Assembly: GCA_963169765.1 (NCBI GenBank) | Contig: CAUJEN010000090.1 | Span: forward strand, 186,001 to 250,000 | Direction of reading: 5' to 3' | From: QWHO01 sp021404945 | Lineage (GTDB): Bacteria > Vulcanimicrobiota > Xenobia > Xenobiales > QWHO01 | Length of the DNA stretch: 64,000 bases | Shown: positions 60,433 to 64,000 of the stretch, one piece after another | Numbering within the stretch: the first letter of the stretch is position 1 | How the letters are laid out: each line of letters starts with the position of its first letter | Notes under the pieces: generated by a model | What the model was told of the DNA's origin: nothing | The model's input: the letters and a program-made list of their open reading frames with translations, nothing else | Databases searched by the model: none | Program-made: the position numbers and the translations under genes

Positions 60433-61617
60433 ATGAAGCTGCAACGAGTGCTCGTTATCGTGATGGACGGCTGTGGGGCCGGCACGGCGCCCGACGCCGA
60501 GCTTTTTGGCGACGTGGGGGAGAATGCTGGAGATACCCTGGTTCACCTGGCCCGGAAGGTGGGAGGGTTGCGCATTCCGACCTTGCGCTCGCTGGGGTTG
60601 GGGAACTTGCTGGCTCTGCCCGGGGCCCTGCCGGTCGAGCACCCTCGCGGCTCCTACGGCCGTTTGACCGAGCGCTCGCTGGGCGGAAAAGATACCGTCA
60701 CCGGCCACTGGGAGATGATGGGAATCGTGACTGCGAGCCCCTTTCCCACCTACCCGCAGGGCTTTCCGCCCGAGGTGATCGAGCCCTTTTGCGCGGCCAT
60801 CGGTTCTCCCGTGCTGGGCAACTGCGCTGCCTCGGGCACAGAGATCCTCAAGCGTCTTGGCCCCGAGCACCAGGCCACCGGCCATCCCATCGTCTACACC
60901 AGCGCCGACAGCGTCTTCCAGATCGCCTGCCATGAGGCAGTGGTCCCCATTGAGCGCCTTTACGAGCTCTGCCGGATCGCTCGCAGTCTTCTGAAGGGGC
61001 AGCACTCGGTGCAGCGCGTCATCGCGCGCCCCTTCGAAGGGACGGCCGAGGGGGGCTACCGGCGCACCGAGCGCCGCAAGGATTTCCCCCTCTCACCACC
61101 CGAGAATGTCATCGACCGCCTGGCCGCCGCCGGGGTCAAGGTGGGTGGCATCGGCGTGGTCCCCGAGCTGTTTGATGGCCGCGGATTCGCCTTTGCTCGC
61201 CGCACCCAGTCCAACCAGGAGCACTATCAGGCCACTCTGGAGGCGTTGACCGGCCGCAGCGATCTGGGCTTTTTGTTCGTGAACTTCGAAGACTTCGACA
61301 TGCTCTACGGACACCGCAATGACTGCCCTGGCTTTGCCGCCGCCCTGGAGACCTTCGATGGCTACCTGGCCGAGATTCTCAGCCGATTGGGTCCGCAAGA
61401 CTTGCTGATCCTGACCGCCGATCACGGCAACGATCCCACCACTCCTTCCACCGACCACAGCCGTGAGTACGCTCCCCTGCTGCTCTTTTGTCCCTCGCTG
61501 GCAGGCGGACGCGATTACGGAATTCGCCAGACCTTTGCCGACATCGGGGCCACTCTGGCCGAGGTGTTCGGGGTAGAGCCACCTCCGGCAGGCAAGAGCT
61601 TGCTGGATCAGGGGTAA
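60433..61617 (+). CDS. deoB: Phosphopentomutase
   Basis: Interconverts (deoxy)ribose 1- and 5-phosphate in nucleoside salvage. The 394-residue enzyme has the family signatures VIVMDGCGAG (metal), SLGGKDTVTGHWEMMG with the phospho-accepting Thr, ASGTEIL, YTSADSVFQIACHE, NFEDFDMLYGHRND and LTADHGNDPTTPSTDHSREYAPLL. Together with ade it gives purine salvage capacity in this region. It diverges from the ATP-grasp gene and overlaps the next convergent gene by 10 bases. Confidence 0.97.
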   Translation: MKLQRVLVIVMDGCGAGTAPDAELFGDVGENAGDTLVHLARKVGGLRIPTLRSLGLGNLLALPGALPVEHPRGSYGRLTERSLGGKDTVTGHWEMMGIVTASPFPTYPQGFPPEVIEPFCAAIGSPVLGNCAASGTEILKRLGPEHQATGHPIVYTSADSVFQIACHEAVVPIERLYELCRIARSLLKGQHSVQRVIARPFEGTAEGGYRRTERRKDFPLSPPENVIDRLAAAGVKVGGIGVVPELFDGRGFAFARRTQSNQEHYQATLEALTGRSDLGFLFVNFEDFDMLYGHRNDCPGFAAALETFDGYLAEILSRLGPQDLLILTADHGNDPTTPSTDHSREYAPLLLFCPSLAGGRDYGIRQTFADIGATLAEVFGVEPPPAGKSLLDQG

Positions 61618-64000
61618 GCGCGCAGCCTGCGATAGGGCTCGAGCACCTCGTTGGCGCTGTTCTCCAGCTTGACCTGGGCCTGACGCTCGGTCTGGTGGTG
61701 GCAGGCTGCCCGAAAATCGCACCAACGGCAGTGATTCGGGTCGGGGGTATGCACGAAGGCTCCTCCTTCCACGATGGCCAGCAACTCGCCGATCAGGTCA
61801 AACAGTTGCTTCTGATCGGGCCGCTCGATGTGGAAGCGCTCCTCGGCGGCTCGAATCGAGGGGAAGAAGTAGGCGCCCGAGCTGACCCGGCCGCCCAGAA
61901 GCTCCTCAGCCACCAGGGCGTAGAGAGCGTGCTGAAGCTGACGGCCATAGGCGAAGACGGCCCGGGCCGGGTGCGGGGGGCGGGCCCCGGTCTTGTAGTC
62001 GATCACCTGGTAGGTTCCGTCCGCCAGTCGGTCGATCCGATCGATCCGACCACGCAAGTTGAGCACGCCCGAGGCACCGAGCTCGAGGCTGACCGGCTCG
62101 GCTCGATCCAGGGGCTCGCCTTCGTTGTCGGTCATGCCGAAGGTGACCTCCAGGGCCACCGGAGTGTGCCCCGTCAGTCGCTCCTCGTGGTCGAGGAATT
62201 TCCCGAGATCGATGCGCAGGCCTTCGGCTTCCTCCTCATAGAGCGCTTCAGACACAGGCGGTATGCGTTTTCGCAGCTCCTGGAGCTTTTTCTCGAGCAA
62301 ATCAAGCAGCTCTCGCTCGTGCTCGTGCCGGCTGGGGCGCTGACCGGCCGAGCGCAGGCGCCGCAAGAAGAGCGCCAGCAGGTCGTGCATGAGGCTGCCC
62401 CGCAAGAGCGCGTCCAGCCACTGGTCGGGGTTGGGTGAGACCATCTCGCGGCGAGTCAGGCCCAGAGCTCGCTCGAGGAACCAGCGGAAGGGGCAGGCAG
62501 CCAGGGTCTCGAGCGCGGTGGCCGAGACAGGCCGGCCGGAGCGACGTGGGTCGAGCTCGCTGGCCTGGCTTACCAGGCCGTCATACTCGGTGAAGAGCGC
62601 GCTCTCTCGCGCCTGGACCGCCCGCTGGCCTCGGGCCAGCCAGGGATAGGCCTGCAGAACCCAGCGGGCCGCCGCCGGGCCGGTGGGGACCAGCCGGGAG
62701 AGCCACCACGAGCTGACCGAGGGTGCCGAGCCGGCCCTGCTGGCTACCACCGTGACCGGATCGCACTCCTGGGAATCGGCCTCGGGACCGCGCTCCAGGC
62801 GCAGAGCCTGCTTGAAGAGCCAGGAAGAAACCGTCTCGCGATTCTCGCGCAGATCGCGCAGCGAGTAGCTGAAGACGGCCTGCTCGGCTTCACTGGTGGC
62901 CAGCCCCAGCAAGACCTCGGAGACCTGCTCGTGAATGCGTTCCAGCGAGGTGGGCAGGCCCAGAGCGGAGCGCTCGCAGTCGAGCAGCACCGGATCTTCG
63001 ATGGGAGGGCTGAAAACCCGCCCTTCCTCCAGTCCGAGCAGAGAAAGGTAACGTCGCCCTGAGCGGCCGGCGCCCTGCAGTCCGGTCACATAAAGGCAGC
63101 CGGGTCGAGGTCGGGAGGCGCCCAGGCGCAGTCGTTCGAGCCGTTCGCGCACCAGCCGCAAGATCTGGGTCCGAGGGCGCCAGAAGGGAGCCAGACTGAG
63201 CAGCTCTCGCAGAGCCCGGGTGATGGCCGGATCGGCCTGAGGCCGTTGCAGGGCGAGCAAAGCCTCGATCAGAGCCCCCAGCTCGAGCTGGTTGCCCTGT
63301 TCGGTGGGAAGACGGTCGAGCAGCCTCTGGATCCAGCCCTGCAGGGTCTCCACGCGCTCGGCCTGGGCCAGCCGCAGCTCCGCGTTGTCGTGCTCCTCTT
63401 CGGCCTGAGCTCGCAGTCTCAGGCTGGCGGCCCCCAGGCCACGTCGATACGTCTGGCGGCCCCAGGTCAGGTGCGAATGCGTGAGAATGGAAGCCGCCGC
63501 CCCGTTGACCAGACCATCCGGCGGTAACAGGTCGCCTGCCAGGATCAGCGAGCGCAGCTGGCTGGCCGAAAAATCGCTCTCGATCCAGGAGAGCAGGCCC
63601 AGAACGGCCCGCCCGTCCCGGGTGCGGGCTGCCGGCAGGCCGTCTGACAGGCTGACCGGCAGGCCCAGACGGCAGGCTTTCTCCCAGAGCTCGAGGCGTA
63701 GCTCGCTCTGTGGTGCAACCAACTCCACCTGGTCGAGCGGAATTCCCTGCTCGAGCACCCGCCGGAAGACTTCCTCCAACTCGGCGTCCCGCCCGCCGGC
63801 GGCCAGGGTTTGAACCCGGGGGACCTGGACGGGCCGCGTGAGCCAGCGCAGATCAGAGCCTCCGGCGACCTCCTGGTCGGCCGGCCAGCCGGAAGGCAGG
63901 TCCCATCCCGGCAGCTCCGGTCGACAACCGGGCAGGCGACGACCGGGCAGGCTTGAGAGCAACTCCCGCGCCAGGCGGGGCAGCCTGAGACCCGGGAGGA
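61608..64000 (-). CDS. AddB-like PD-(D/E)XK nuclease with 4Fe-4S cluster (5' end outside window)
   Basis: The visible 797 residues are the C-terminal part of a helicase-nuclease subunit used in recombinational repair. The nuclease domain has GRIDRIDRL, VIDYKTG (catalytic Asp and Lys), and the four-Cys iron-sulfur arrangement: ACPFRW in one place and CRWCDFRAAC near the end, as in AddB. The N-terminal half resembles an inactivated helicase (no clear P-loop seen in this part). The frame is open past the TTG at 63962 to the window edge. The AddA partner should lie outside this window. Confidence 0.88.
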   Translation of the reverse strand, partial: LPGLRLPRLARELLSSLPGRRLPGCRPELPGWDLPSGWPADQEVAGGSDLRWLTRPVQVPRVQTLAAGGRDAELEEVFRRVLEQGIPLDQVELVAPQSELRLELWEKACRLGLPVSLSDGLPAARTRDGRAVLGLLSWIESDFSASQLRSLILAGDLLPPDGLVNGAAASILTHSHLTWGRQTYRRGLGAASLRLRAQAEEEHDNAELRLAQAERVETLQGWIQRLLDRLPTEQGNQLELGALIEALLALQRPQADPAITRALRELLSLAPFWRPRTQILRLVRERLERLRLGASRPRPGCLYVTGLQGAGRSGRRYLSLLGLEEGRVFSPPIEDPVLLDCERSALGLPTSLERIHEQVSEVLLGLATSEAEQAVFSYSLRDLRENRETVSSWLFKQALRLERGPEADSQECDPVTVVASRAGSAPSVSSWWLSRLVPTGPAAARWVLQAYPWLARGQRAVQARESALFTEYDGLVSQASELDPRRSGRPVSATALETLAACPFRWFLERALGLTRREMVSPNPDQWLDALLRGSLMHDLLALFLRRLRSAGQRPSRHEHERELLDLLEKKLQELRKRIPPVSEALYEEEAEGLRIDLGKFLDHEERLTGHTPVALEVTFGMTDNEGEPLDRAEPVSLELGASGVLNLRGRIDRIDRLADGTYQVIDYKTGARPPHPARAVFAYGRQLQHALYALVAEELLGGRVSSGAYFFPSIRAAEERFHIERPDQKQLFDLIGELLAIVEGGAFVHTPDPNHCRWCDFRAACHHQTERQAQVKLENSANEVLEPYRRLRAYP

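Overview
This is 64 kb of a high-GC bacterial chromosome. It is densely coded on both strands, with no prophage, no CRISPR array and no intact transposase. Housekeeping genes (rho, smpB with ssrA, glnS, pta, rpe, ade, deoB, a biotin carboxylase, a tRNA-Asn) alternate with an unusually large signalling set: five intact-looking Hanks-type Ser/Thr kinases, one zinc-ribbon/pseudokinase/PP2C fusion, several TPR scaffolds and many secreted or lipid-anchored proteins. Lipoproteins, an ATP-grasp enzyme, a flippase and PASTA proteins fit a free-living bacterium with a cell envelope. The kinase and TPR expansion recalls Vulcanimicrobiota/Eremiobacterota, Armatimonadota or Myxococcota-like lineages. I cannot place it from sequence alone; trees of Rho, GlnRS and SmpB would decide.

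Layout. 1-5.6 kb: 3' end of rho, a radical SAM protein, a rhomboid protease, a kinase-TPR fusion and a UPF0158 protein. 5.6-13.4 kb: a beta-propeller protein, a Pro-rich TPR protein, an M23 peptidase coupled to a divergent DAHP synthase, an M32 carboxypeptidase, smpB, and the tmRNA gene on the opposite strand. 13.4-13.8 kb: a gene-free, hairpin-rich block. 13.8-20.4 kb: a signalling cluster of zinc-ribbon/pseudokinase/PP2C, kinase and M48-like peptidase on the minus strand, diverging from two ABC-2-like permeases and a third kinase on the plus strand. 20.4-26.5 kb: biotin carboxylase, FAH-family hydrolase, a decayed mazEF-type module, glnS and a PhoD-like phosphatase. 26.5-33 kb: a membrane kinase, GNAT enzyme, HTH protein, flippase, and an island of uncharacterised proteins two of which share a C-terminal motif, then tRNA-Asn. 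33-43.9 kb: P-loop kinase, lipoprotein, pta, NHL-repeat protein, Clp-like ATPase and two large TPR proteins. 44-49 kb: PASTA kinase, a PASTA-only membrane protein, rpe and a lipoprotein. 49-64 kb: ade, two glycosyltransferase-type proteins, a YbjN-like protein, a secreted protein, a broken PAS/GAF sensor, an ATP-grasp enzyme, deoB and a 5'-truncated AddB-like nuclease.

The most unusual signal is a short C-terminal motif, approximately [SE]-[ED]-x-x-V-[IV]-[VL]-G-G-V-x-V-[RP]-R-[KR], which ends three otherwise unrelated proteins (genes at 5618, 30331 and 31584). It behaves like a targeting or processing tag. Other points of interest are a PASTA kinase with a tyrosine-kinase-like catalytic loop, a pseudokinase fused to a phosphatase, a DAHP synthase whose metal-binding Cys is Asp, a two-copy palindromic repeat, and a frameshifted toxin gene beside an intact antitoxin.
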